Source: JAKJEP01 sp964580995 (GTDB lineage: Bacteria > Planctomycetota > Phycisphaerae > Sedimentisphaerales > SM23-30). From it: a stretch of DNA of 28,699 nt. The position numbers and the translations under genes are program-made. The notes under the pieces were generated by a model, which saw only the letters and a list, made by a program, of their open reading frames with translations, was not told the origin of the DNA and made no database searches. Numbering within the stretch: the stretch's first letter is position 1; every line of letters starts with the position of its first letter. Of the stretch, positions 8,975 through 16,062 are shown piece after piece. The stretch is taken from the NCBI GenBank assembly GCA_964580995.1, contig CAZOMV010000078.1, positions 1 through 28,699 of the forward strand, in the 5' to 3' direction.

Positions 8975-9733
8975 ATGATAAAGGCAATTTGGGCACGAAT
9001 GCAGCAAAAACATCGGACCATTGGTTATCCCGCGACGGAACCGACTCTGCCGGACCGCTATATGGGAAAACCGGCCGTCGATTCCGCCCTATGCGATCCA
9101 TCATGCCGCCAGTGCCTGGAGGTGTGCCCGACAGATGCCATCACTAAAATAGATACAGGCATCCGCATGGATCTGGGCCGCTGCCTGTTCTGCGGTGCCT
9201 GTCAGCGGGTATGCCCGCAGGGTGCGATTCAATTTACCCGTGAATACCGCATGGCGGCTCGAAGAAAAGAAGATCTGGTAATTGACGATAAAGCCGCCCG
9301 GCTGGGGGAGTTAGTGGATCGGGAGGCCCATCGCCTTTTCGGTCGTTCGCTGAAACTCCGGCAGGTTTCCGCCGGCGGCTGCAATGCCTGCGAAGCGGAT
9401 ACCAATGTGCTGACTACTATCGTTTTCGATTTGGGGCGGTTTGGAATCCAGTTTGTGGCTTCCCCTCGCCATGCGGATGGTTTGCTGATTACCGGGCCGG
9501 TGCCGGAAAACATGCGGCTAGCCCTGCAAAGCACTTATGAGGCGACACCTTCCCCTAAAATTGTGATCGCCGTCGGGGCCTGCGCCATTTCCGGCGGTCT
9601 GTATGTAAATCACAAAGAGACCCACAACGGAGCTAATCCACTGGTACCAGTGGATTTATATATACCCGGATGTCCGCCTCATCCGATGACTATTCTCGAT
9701 GGTTTGGTGCGGTACCTGGGAAAACTTCACTAA
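8975..9733 (+). CDS. Ferredoxin-fused NuoB/HyfI-like small subunit of the Ehr-type complex
   Basis: The 252-residue protein combines two subunits that are separate in Hyf/Hyc complexes. Residues about 35-90 form a 2x[4Fe-4S] ferredoxin domain: C40-X3-C44-X2-C47-X3-C51-P and C70-X2-C73-X2-C76-X3-C80-P. Residues about 125-252 are the small subunit (NuoB/HyfI type) with the proximal-cluster ligands GGC136NAC139, GAC203A and PGC233PP all present. Electrons can thus pass through three clusters to the large subunit although the NiFe site there is lost. An AAGGTG ribosome-binding site precedes the ATG. It is the last gene of the operon and its end overlaps the end of the opposing PQQ-propeller gene. 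Confidence 0.92.
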   Translation: MIKAIWARMQQKHRTIGYPATEPTLPDRYMGKPAVDSALCDPSCRQCLEVCPTDAITKIDTGIRMDLGRCLFCGACQRVCPQGAIQFTREYRMAARRKEDLVIDDKAARLGELVDREAHRLFGRSLKLRQVSAGGCNACEADTNVLTTIVFDLGRFGIQFVASPRHADGLLITGPVPENMRLALQSTYEATPSPKIVIAVGACAISGGLYVNHKETHNGANPLVPVDLYIPGCPPHPMTILDGLVRYLGKLH

Positions 9734-11028
9734 TCTAAAGAAATATAGGGCCCGTCTCTATCGATTTCCCCGGCTTTGACATTCACGCACACCAAGTCCC
9801 CCGCCGCATTCCGGGCATAGATCCTGCCGCCTGCCAGAATCGGCATGGTCCAGCATTTTCCGGTCAAGATGGGGGCTTTGGCGATTTCCTGGTACTTTTC
9901 CGGCCTGGCTTCCACGATCACCAATTCGCCGGCTTGCGTGAGGTAAATCAATTTACTATCGGCAATTAGAAGCGAACCCATCCCCTCGACATCATGCGAC
10001 CATTTTTCCGTTCCGGTGGCGAGTTCCAGACAGCGAAGCGGGACATTTTTGCCCGTGTTACCGTCAAAGCCATAAATGTGATCCTGCCATAATACGGAGG
10101 TGGAGAATTGATTTTTCATATCTTTATTATTCCAAACCACTTCCGGTTGGTTGTCCGTTATCTTTAGGAGGGCAGAGCCTTTGTTGTAGCCGGAGGAGAT
10201 GAAAATGAGATTTTGAGAGATGAGGGGATCGGCGGCGTTGATTTTATAGCTGGTCTTCCAGGGAAATTGCCATTTTATCATACCAGTCATAACTTCAACT
10301 CCGAAAATAGCTTCTGCGCCGAAGAGGGCTGCGTATTTCTGGTCGTTGAGAGTATAAGGGACGGGGGAGGAATAGCCGCTGGGGCCTTCGCCGGTAGTCC
10401 AGGCGATTTTGCCGTTGGCTTTGTTCAGGGCGGTGCCGGCGGTGCCGACATTTACGATGACCAGGTCATCGACGATCAGTGGGGAGCCGGAATAGCCCCA
10501 ATCAATGGGTTTGGCGCCTATCTCCTTTGGTAGATTGCAGTTCCAGATGACGGCGCCGGTGGTTTTATTGAGGCAAAAGACATCCCCGTGTTTGCTGAGG
10601 GTATAGACGAATGGGCCGTCGATGGTGGGGGTGGCGTTGGGGCCGCCTTCGTAAAGGTTGGCCAGGATGGGACTTGGGTAGGAATGTTTCCAGAGTTCCT
10701 GGCCGGTGGCGATATCCAGACAATAAATGGTATCGGTATCGCTGGTGTTGCCCATAGTGTAAAGCCTGTTCTGGCTGACGGTTATGGAAGAAAAACCCGT
10801 GCCCACGGAGGCCCGCCAGAGGATTTCGGGGCCGGATAGCGGCCAGGCGGTGGTCCAGCCGGTCTCCCTGGAGATACCATCATAATTGGGTCCGCGCCAG
10901 TTGGGCCAATCGCCGGCTGAGGCATTGGGATCGGTCTGGGCAGAAACCTGATCTGCTATAAGTAACAGGAATACAAGCACTTGAATAAACATACCGTTGG
11001 TTTTGGGGTTGGTAATTTTGGCTGGCAT
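9730..11028 (-). CDS. Secreted PQQ-type beta-propeller (outer membrane WD-like) protein
   Basis: About 432 residues. A signal peptide (MPAKITNPKTNGMFIQVLVFLLLIADQVSA, then QTDPN) directs it across the inner membrane. The mature part opens with GDWPNWRGPNYDGIS, a motif very common in planctomycete PQQ-propeller proteins. Repeated blade motifs follow, such as ATGQELWKHSY, TTGAVIWNCNL, ANGKIAWTTGEG, MTGMIKWQFPW and ATGTEKWSHDV. No quinoprotein dehydrogenase active site is evident, so it is more likely a binding or scaffold protein than an enzyme. The start at 11028 is preferred because GGAG lies about 10 nt upstream; an ATG at 11037 and the longer frame from 11100 are less likely. It converges on the Ehr-like operon. 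Confidence 0.85.
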   Translation of the reverse strand: MPAKITNPKTNGMFIQVLVFLLLIADQVSAQTDPNASAGDWPNWRGPNYDGISRETGWTTAWPLSGPEILWRASVGTGFSSITVSQNRLYTMGNTSDTDTIYCLDIATGQELWKHSYPSPILANLYEGGPNATPTIDGPFVYTLSKHGDVFCLNKTTGAVIWNCNLPKEIGAKPIDWGYSGSPLIVDDLVIVNVGTAGTALNKANGKIAWTTGEGPSGYSSPVPYTLNDQKYAALFGAEAIFGVEVMTGMIKWQFPWKTSYKINAADPLISQNLIFISSGYNKGSALLKITDNQPEVVWNNKDMKNQFSTSVLWQDHIYGFDGNTGKNVPLRCLELATGTEKWSHDVEGMGSLLIADSKLIYLTQAGELVIVEARPEKYQEIAKAPILTGKCWTMPILAGGRIYARNAAGDLVCVNVKAGEIDRDGPYISLD

Positions 11029-11197
11029 CACAATCATTCTCCATATGTTAGGCTGTAAATCGTAACGGCAAATTATAGGGAGGCAGGTGACGAAATTCAA
11101 TTATTAATGGAAAAATCGGCTGGGTGGGCGGGGGAGGATAAGAAAATTACGAATTACAAATTATGAGTTACGTTAAAAAAAAGTATTATGGAATTGC

Positions 11198-11296
11198 TGT
11201 AAGTGTTAATTTTGGTTTTTGGAAAATGGTTGTAAGTCTTTATATTTGGAAATGGAAAAATGACGTAAGTGCTTATTTTGCGTTGAAATGTATAGT
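11198..11296. repeat. Degenerate 33-nt tandem repeat, block 1 (three units)
   Basis: Three adjoining units of exactly 33 nt start at 11198, 11231 and 11264, with the shared core (T/C)GTAAGT..TTA followed by a T-rich and GGAAAATG-like tail. There are no unique spacers between units. The same unit occurs again at 11538-11634. Confidence 0.8.
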
Positions 11297-11537
11297 CCGA
11301 TAATAAAGTAGTGATTATAACGATTTTAACGGTTGGGTAAGATTTTTGGTAAGATGGGAAAGAAATTTGGTAATTTGTAACGGTTAGGTTGAGTTGGTAA
11401 ATGTCGAACAAAGTATAGTAAAAGATGAAGAAAGTGATATGAAACATAGGTAAAACACGAGGAAAGTAGGGTAAAACATAGCAAAAACATGGGTGAAAAA
11501 AAGCGGTTTTTGGGCGGACCAGCGGGATTTTGTGAAT

Positions 11538-11634
11538 TGTAAGTGCTTATTTTCTGTTTTGGGAAATTGATATAAGTCCTTATTTTTCGTTTTGGAAAAT
11601 GGTTGTAAGTCTTTATTTTTTGATTTCGACCACC
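11538..11634. repeat. Degenerate 33-nt tandem repeat, block 2 (about three units)
   Basis: Units start at 11538, 11571 and 11604. Each begins T(G/A)TAAGT(G/C)(C/T)TTATTTT and continues GTTTTGG(G/A)AAAT; the third is degenerate after about 20 nt. It matches block 1, about 240 nt away, in period and sequence. On the minus strand each unit would encode an 11-residue repeat around KTYNHFPKRKI, but no start or conserved gene context supports translation. Confidence 0.8.
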
Positions 11635-11800
11635 ACCGCCTCGTGGGGTCGGAGGGGTGGGGCGATTGATCGGATGAATATTCCCGGCTCGGACGCATGG
11701 AAGGGCCGAGAGGCACATTTTACGACGCGAGGTTGGTTGGCAGGCAGACGCTCCCGTCGGTCCCTGGCACCCGGCGAGAAAGGGAGGTATAAAAAGGAAT

Positions 11801-11844
11801 GGACTTACACGGACATACACGGACTAGCACAGACGGTCACGGAC
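11801..11844. repeat. 10-nt tandem repeat (GGACxxxCAC type)
   Basis: Four units of 10 nt plus a partial fifth: GGACTTACAC, GGACATACAC, GGACTAGCAC, AGACGGTCAC, GGAC. It lies in non-coding sequence and has no gene of its own. Confidence 0.75.
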
Positions 11845-12027
11845 AAGAGGGGAAGGAAGAAAGAATATAAAAAGGGGAATTTTAAAATTTGGCTGGCTGG
11901 GGATTGGGGGTTAGGGTAAAATAAAGAATAATTGCATCGGGTATGGTTGACAGGTGAGTCTGACAGGCAGGTTGTGCTCCGTGAGAATGGTGAAGCATTT
12001 GAGAGTTAGGAGGATAGGTTGTTTTTC

Positions 12028-12033
12028 TATAAT
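12028..12033 (+). promoter_or_regulatory. Possible -10 element for the secreted protein at 12081
   Basis: A perfect TATAAT lies 48 nt upstream of the start codon. The region 16-17 nt further upstream (TTAGGA) is only a weak -35 match, so the promoter is tentative. Confidence 0.35.
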
Positions 12034-12080
12034 TGGGATTTAGCAAAGTAAAACAGTTTATACCATAAGGAAGTAATCCA

Positions 12081-14375
12081 ATGACCGCAAAACAAAAGAC
12101 GCGATTCCAAAAACTCATTCTGAATCTTATCGCATTGGCTGTGGTGTTTCCGATTCCATTTGCCGATTCCGTTTGGGCGGCTGAGAAAAAATCGGCCGCA
12201 CAAGAACTGGCCCAAAAGCTGCCGGATAAGGTGTTGGCTTTTATGGCCACCAGTGGAGGGGAAAGCCTGTCCTCTTCTTTTGATGCCAGTATTCCGGGCC
12301 GGCTGTGGCATGACCCGGGGGTGCAGTCGTTTGGGCAACAAATTTATCAGGCCATTCAGAAAAAATTATGCTCTGATCCAAACGAAGCCACCCAGATGGA
12401 CGATGTTTTCCATTTGGCAAAACTGGCACTTCAAAGACCTATGGTACTAGGTGTGGCAGAACCAACAGTTGATTGTAATGTGCCTGTTTATGGTTTTCTA
12501 TTGTTAGATGCCGGTTCACACAAAGACGAGATACAAGCTTCGGTAGAAAAAATAGAAGCTTTGGCAAGCGAAGGAAAAATAGTTTCCACGGAGGTTGACT
12601 CCTGCCATTTGCATGGTATCACCTCAGAGAATGAGGCCGGATGGTATTGGGGCTGGGTCGATACTTATTTTTTTATGACCATCATGGATTCCACTACCCT
12701 TTCTGACACTGTTCATGAGATTATAAAATCTCTTTCCGGCAAGGAAGACCGGGATCGCGCCTTACGCCACCTTTCCACCTGGAATAAACTACAAGATCAT
12801 GGTGACGCTTTGGCCGTATATATAGACTGCCAGAGAAGTGCCCAGGTTATTCGAACGGCCATTACCAAGACAGGAGCGTCTGAAGAGGATATTGCACAGA
12901 TTCAAATTGCCTTGCGTGAGCTGGGGCTGATGGAAGTTGGATCATTATGTGCCCGAGTTGGTTTTGACGGTCCGGACCTGGTACAGGATGGAGTATTGGA
13001 GGTCCGTCAACCCTTGCGCGGCCTTCTGGCACAATTTCAGTCCGTTGATCTTGCCCAGTTGGATATAGTTCCTACCCAGGCGGTTACTACGGGCACAGTA
13101 AATTGTGACATGGCTTCCCTATATGACGTGATTATGAACACAATCAAAGCGGCTGAGCCAGAAAATGATTATAACCAAGCTCAAGCAGCGATAGCGGACT
13201 TCGAGACTAAAATTGGTTTTAAAATTCGCGACGAACTCCTGGCGAGCTTTGCCGGTCCCATGGTTTATTATTCGATTCCCCCCATGGTAATGACGGAATC
13301 GCCCGCAGGAGGAATCGTTGCGATAGCTGACCTGGCCGATACGGCACGAATAGAAAAATCATTATCCGCCCTGGGGAATCTGGCAGCTACTCAGAGTAAA
13401 GGCATGATCCAAATTGGCGAGCAGCAGGATAACGACAGAACCGTACATACCTGGATGATAGCGCCTCTGGCCATGATGCAGATTATGCCCTGCTGGACGG
13501 TAGTAGGTGAAAAATGGGTTTTCGCCACCAATTTACCTTTGTGCAAGGCTACCGCGGCGCAAATCAACGCAGAAAATAAAGGCCAAAATTCAATACGTAC
13601 TTCCGAAGGGTACAAAAAAGTAACAGCGATACTCCCGCAAAACCTGATTGCCTTTCAGTATGTAGATAGCAAGGTAAACTTTACTCAGATGATGATACAG
13701 GCCCAGAAATACTGGCCTATGCTGACCATGATGGCAGGGCAACAGGGCATTTTGTTACCTTCGCTATTGCCTTCCGTTGAGAACATAGTGAAGGATATGG
13801 AGCCGACGGTTGCTTATACCTGGATCGGCGAGGATGGCATTTACTCTCATGTCAAGGGACCTGTAGTAACCGAAGGAGCCTCATCGATAGGAGTGGCAGC
13901 CTTGGCGGTGAGTATCATGATGCCGGCTTTGGGAAGAACCAGAGAATTGGCCAGGCAAGTTCAATGTGCGTCTCAATTGAGTAATATTGGCAAAGCTATC
14001 GCAATGTATCAAAATGACCATCAGGACAAAAATCCTGAGAAATTGGAAGATTTGGCTGACATACACGCGAAAAACTTTGTCTGCCCCTGCAGTGGCGACA
14101 AGCTGGGCCAAAATTCTTATATATATCGCGGAACGGATCTGGAAGCGGCTTCGCCCGCCAATATGATCTTGGCATATGATAAGGCTGAAAACCACCGCAG
14201 CCAGGAACGGAATGTTTTATTTGCGGGTTTCAATGTGGAAAAAATGTCAGAAGAGGATTTCCAGCAAGCCATCGAAAAAGATAACGAGTTTCGCCGGAAA
14301 ATGGGTTTGCCGGAGAAACCCGCGGATGAACCAAGTGAGCCTTTGGAAAATCCGGCAGAGAATACATCATTCTGA
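12081..14375 (+). CDS. Large secreted DUF3352-like protein with pseudopilin-like C-terminal region
   Basis: A 764-residue protein with a signal peptide (cleavage likely after VWA at about residue 33). The first 590 residues are a repetitive alpha/beta region resembling the DUF3352-type proteins common in planctomycetes; this family call is tentative. From about residue 600 a hydrophobic helix (IGVAALAVSIMMPALGRTRE) leads into RELARQVQCASQLSNIGKAIAMYQNDH, which closely resembles the body of planctomycete type II pseudopilins, but the N-terminal FTLIELL prepilin-peptidase motif is absent because the segment is internal. A CPCSG motif follows. The end is charged and proline-rich. AAGGAAG lies 8 nt before the ATG. 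Function unknown; probably periplasmic or membrane-anchored. Confidence 0.8.
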   Translation: MTAKQKTRFQKLILNLIALAVVFPIPFADSVWAAEKKSAAQELAQKLPDKVLAFMATSGGESLSSSFDASIPGRLWHDPGVQSFGQQIYQAIQKKLCSDPNEATQMDDVFHLAKLALQRPMVLGVAEPTVDCNVPVYGFLLLDAGSHKDEIQASVEKIEALASEGKIVSTEVDSCHLHGITSENEAGWYWGWVDTYFFMTIMDSTTLSDTVHEIIKSLSGKEDRDRALRHLSTWNKLQDHGDALAVYIDCQRSAQVIRTAITKTGASEEDIAQIQIALRELGLMEVGSLCARVGFDGPDLVQDGVLEVRQPLRGLLAQFQSVDLAQLDIVPTQAVTTGTVNCDMASLYDVIMNTIKAAEPENDYNQAQAAIADFETKIGFKIRDELLASFAGPMVYYSIPPMVMTESPAGGIVAIADLADTARIEKSLSALGNLAATQSKGMIQIGEQQDNDRTVHTWMIAPLAMMQIMPCWTVVGEKWVFATNLPLCKATAAQINAENKGQNSIRTSEGYKKVTAILPQNLIAFQYVDSKVNFTQMMIQAQKYWPMLTMMAGQQGILLPSLLPSVENIVKDMEPTVAYTWIGEDGIYSHVKGPVVTEGASSIGVAALAVSIMMPALGRTRELARQVQCASQLSNIGKAIAMYQNDHQDKNPEKLEDLADIHAKNFVCPCSGDKLGQNSYIYRGTDLEAASPANMILAYDKAENHRSQERNVLFAGFNVEKMSEEDFQQAIEKDNEFRRKMGLPEKPADEPSEPLENPAENTSF

Positions 14376-14411
14376 AAACGCTTACCGAGGCATATGGAGT
14401 GGGTACACGCC

Positions 14412-15587
14412 CTACTTGAGGATGCCGGAATGGGCGATTTGGCGGAGGGCGGCGGCGGCGGATTCGATGTGGGGGAGGGTGGTGAAGGGGCCGGTGCTGA
14501 AACGGCAGGTGCCGCCCCGCTCGAAGGTGCCGATGGCCTGGTGGGCGAAGGGGGCGCAGTGGAAGCCGGGGCGGGTGAGCAGGCCGAACTGCTGTTCGAG
14601 GACGGCGGCCAGCTCGGCCGGTTCGAAGCCGTCGATGGCGACGCTGAAGACGCCGACGCGCTGGTCGAGATTCGTGGGGCCATAGACGGTCAGGCCGTCC
14701 ACATCGGCGGTTTGTTCAAGAAACGCAGCGCAGAGCTGCCGTTCGTGGCGGCGGAGGGCTTCGATACCGCGATCCAGAACATACTGCACGCCTTCACCGA
14801 GGCCGGCGATGCCGAGGGCGTTGTGGCTGCCGGACTCGAAGCGGTCGGGCAGGAAATCCGGCTGGGAGGGGATTTCGCTTTTACTGCCGGTCCCCCCTTC
14901 TTTGAGCGGCTGGAGGCGATGTTCGAGACCGGGGCGGATATATAAAGCGCCGGTACCGAGCGGGCCGAGGAGGGCCTTGTGGCCGGGGAAGGCGAGCAGG
15001 TCCACGTGGATTTTCGCCAGATCGATGGGGACGTGACCGACGGACTGGGCGGCATCGACCAGATAGAGGATGCCGTGCTGCCGGGCGATTTCGCCGACGG
15101 CGGCGATGTCCTGGAGGGAGCCGCAGACATTGCTGCCGTGGACGACGGCGATGAGCCGGGTGTTGGGGCGGATGGCGCGGCGGATATCGTCGGGATCGAT
15201 CAGGCCCTGCGCATCGGCGGGGACATAGGTTACATCGATACCCAGTTGTTCGCGGAGGGCATGGAGGGGCCGCAGGACGGAATTGTGGTCCATGCGGGTG
15301 GTGATGGCATGGTCGCCGGGCCGGGTGAGGACGCCTTTGATGGCCAGGACCAGGCCGTCGGTGCAGTTGAAGGTCATGATGATGTTGTTGGGGTGGGAGG
15401 CGTTGAGCAGGCGGGCGATACGTTTGCGGGTTTCGTAGATGATTTCCCCGGATTCGATGGCTTCCCGGTAGGCGCCACGGCCGGCGGAGGCGCCGATTTC
15501 GCGGGCATAGCGGCTCATGGCCTGGTGGACGGCTTCGGGCTTGGGGAAGCTGGTGGCGGCGTTGTCGAAATAGATGCGTTGGGTCAT
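14412..15587 (-). CDS. Class V aminotransferase, cysteine desulfurase-like, under TPP riboswitch control
   Basis: A PLP enzyme of 391 residues, or 393 from the ATG at 15593; residue numbers here use the longer form. It belongs to the NifS/SufS/CsdA family that takes sulfur from cysteine. It shows the N-terminal YFDNAATSFPKP signature, the histidine of MDHNS (H103), the cofactor aspartate D180 in LVDAAQSVGH, the Schiff-base lysine K206 in FPGHKALLGPLGTG and the catalytic cysteine C346 in RPGFHCAP. The ATG at 15587 is preferred because a near-copy of the gene's start upstream begins at the equivalent codon. The leader carries a promoter, a TPP riboswitch and a terminator, so the likely job is to supply sulfur for thiamine thiazole synthesis. 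Alternatives are a selenocysteine lyase or a general desulfurase. Confidence 0.9.
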   Translation of the reverse strand: MTQRIYFDNAATSFPKPEAVHQAMSRYAREIGASAGRGAYREAIESGEIIYETRKRIARLLNASHPNNIIMTFNCTDGLVLAIKGVLTRPGDHAITTRMDHNSVLRPLHALREQLGIDVTYVPADAQGLIDPDDIRRAIRPNTRLIAVVHGSNVCGSLQDIAAVGEIARQHGILYLVDAAQSVGHVPIDLAKIHVDLLAFPGHKALLGPLGTGALYIRPGLEHRLQPLKEGGTGSKSEIPSQPDFLPDRFESGSHNALGIAGLGEGVQYVLDRGIEALRRHERQLCAAFLEQTADVDGLTVYGPTNLDQRVGVFSVAIDGFEPAELAAVLEQQFGLLTRPGFHCAPFAHQAIGTFERGGTCRFSTGPFTTLPHIESAAAALRQIAHSGILK

Positions 15588-15596
15588 TTTCATATC

Positions 15597-15668
15597 TCAA
15601 AAAAACAAAAGATGGTATGCAGAGCATACCCTACCATTCGTTTTGTCAAAATGGATGCGTCGGGTCAT
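15597..15668 (-). other. 23-codon upstream ORF repeating the start of the desulfurase gene
   Basis: An ATG at 15666-15668 opens a frame that reads MTRRIHFDK and ends with TGA at 15597-15599, shortly before the real start. Its first 26 nt match the first 26 nt of the gene (from 15587) at 23 positions, and the gene reads MTQRIYFDN. It could be a leader peptide, a remnant of a local duplication, or a decoy start. AAAGGA sits immediately before its ATG, too close for an ideal ribosome-binding site. Confidence 0.6.
15612..15637. repeat. Palindromic hairpin in the leader
   Basis: GGTATGC (15614-15620) and GCATACC (15624-15630) form a 7-bp perfect stem with a 3-nt loop. An overlapping alternative pairing is possible between ATGGTA (15612-15617) and TACCAT (15632-15637). 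No T-tract follows on the minus strand at the right distance, so it is not a standard terminator. It may be a dispersed palindromic repeat. Confidence 0.7.
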
Positions 15669-15682
15669 TTCCTTTCATCCAT

Positions 15683-15708
15683 AAAAAAACCGCTTCACTA
15701 GAAGCGGC
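15683..15708 (-). terminator. Intrinsic terminator of the TPP riboswitch
   Basis: The minus strand reads CCGCTTC, a 4-nt loop, GAAGCGG and then seven T residues (complement of 15683-15689). It sits about 20 nt downstream of the riboswitch and upstream of the gene, the place expected for a terminator-type expression platform. Confidence 0.85.
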
Positions 15709-15725
15709 CTGTAAAAATCAGCGGT

Positions 15726-15815
15726 CATCGGCACTTTCCTACGCAGGTCCGTCACGCAAACTACCTGATCAGGTTCCAAGGGTTTGTTCTCAGCCTTTCG
15801 GCACCCCTAGTGATG
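15726..15815 (-). promoter_or_regulatory. TPP riboswitch (THI element)
   Basis: The minus strand holds the conserved blocks of the thiamine pyrophosphate riboswitch in order: GGGGTGCC, GGCTGAGA (CTGAGA at 15788-15793), ACCTGATC (15767-15774) and TGCGTAGGAAA (15735-15745). The ends CATCAC and GTGCCGATG can close the P1 stem. The variable P3 arm lies between the two central blocks. High TPP should favour the terminator at 15683-15708 and lower expression of the desulfurase-like gene. Confidence 0.93.
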
Positions 15816-15820
15816 TAACT

Positions 15821-15849
15821 ATTCTATGGGGGTTGGCGGCTGGCGTCAA
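15821..15849 (-). promoter_or_regulatory. Sigma-70-type promoter of the riboswitch transcript
   Basis: Read on the minus strand, TTGACG (15844-15849) and TAGAAT (15821-15826) are separated by exactly 17 nt. Transcription would start near 15814, right at the 5' end of the riboswitch P1 stem. Confidence 0.75.
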
Positions 15850-16062
15850 GTCTGATAAAAAGTGGATTATCAATACTGGGAGAAGGGTAAGGGGGAAAGG
15901 GAAAGGCATAATTCGTTGGCAGATGCGGAGTTATGGCAGGTCCGGGCGGGGCGGGATGGAAAGGGGCAGAATTTTTTAAAACTTTTGGCTGGTAAAGACA
16001 TTTACGCGGCTCAGTTGCCGATAGAATGAATAGACTATTTCCGTACCTTTTTCGAGGAGTTT

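Larger units (their letters stand above)
11029..12080. other. Non-coding, repeat-rich island of about 1 kb
   Basis: No credible gene is seen on either strand; the open frames are low-complexity translations of repeats. From the left it holds a short degenerate AATTACGAATTACA-like run (11147-11172), a first 33-nt repeat block, an AT-rich stretch full of GGTAAGAT/GGTAAAACA variants (11330-11490), a second 33-nt repeat block, a GC-rich segment (11635-11790), a 10-nt tandem repeat (11801-11844), and the leader of the secreted protein at 12081. Its composition changes sharply several times, unlike the neighbouring genes. Confidence 0.75.

Noticed and set aside
2424..9733. A functional hydrogenase-4 or formate hydrogenlyase operon
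   Set aside because: The large subunit lacks the NiFe-ligand cysteines, and no maturation genes, formate dehydrogenase or HyfD-like subunit are present in the window.
11198..11634. CRISPR array
   Set aside because: The 33-nt units adjoin each other without unique spacers, the units are degenerate, and no cas gene is near.
11326..11820. Minus-strand ORF of 164 codons over the repeats
   Set aside because: Its translation is low-complexity and follows the 33-nt repeat; no ribosome-binding site or family resemblance was seen.
11947..11952. TTGACA as a -35 box for the gene at 12081
   Set aside because: No acceptable -10 sequence lies 16-18 nt downstream.
14394..15701. Long plus-strand open frames opposite the desulfurase gene
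   Set aside because: They are antisense to a gene with all catalytic motifs, and their composition (Gly/Asp/Ala-rich) is typical of the reverse strand of GC-rich coding DNA.
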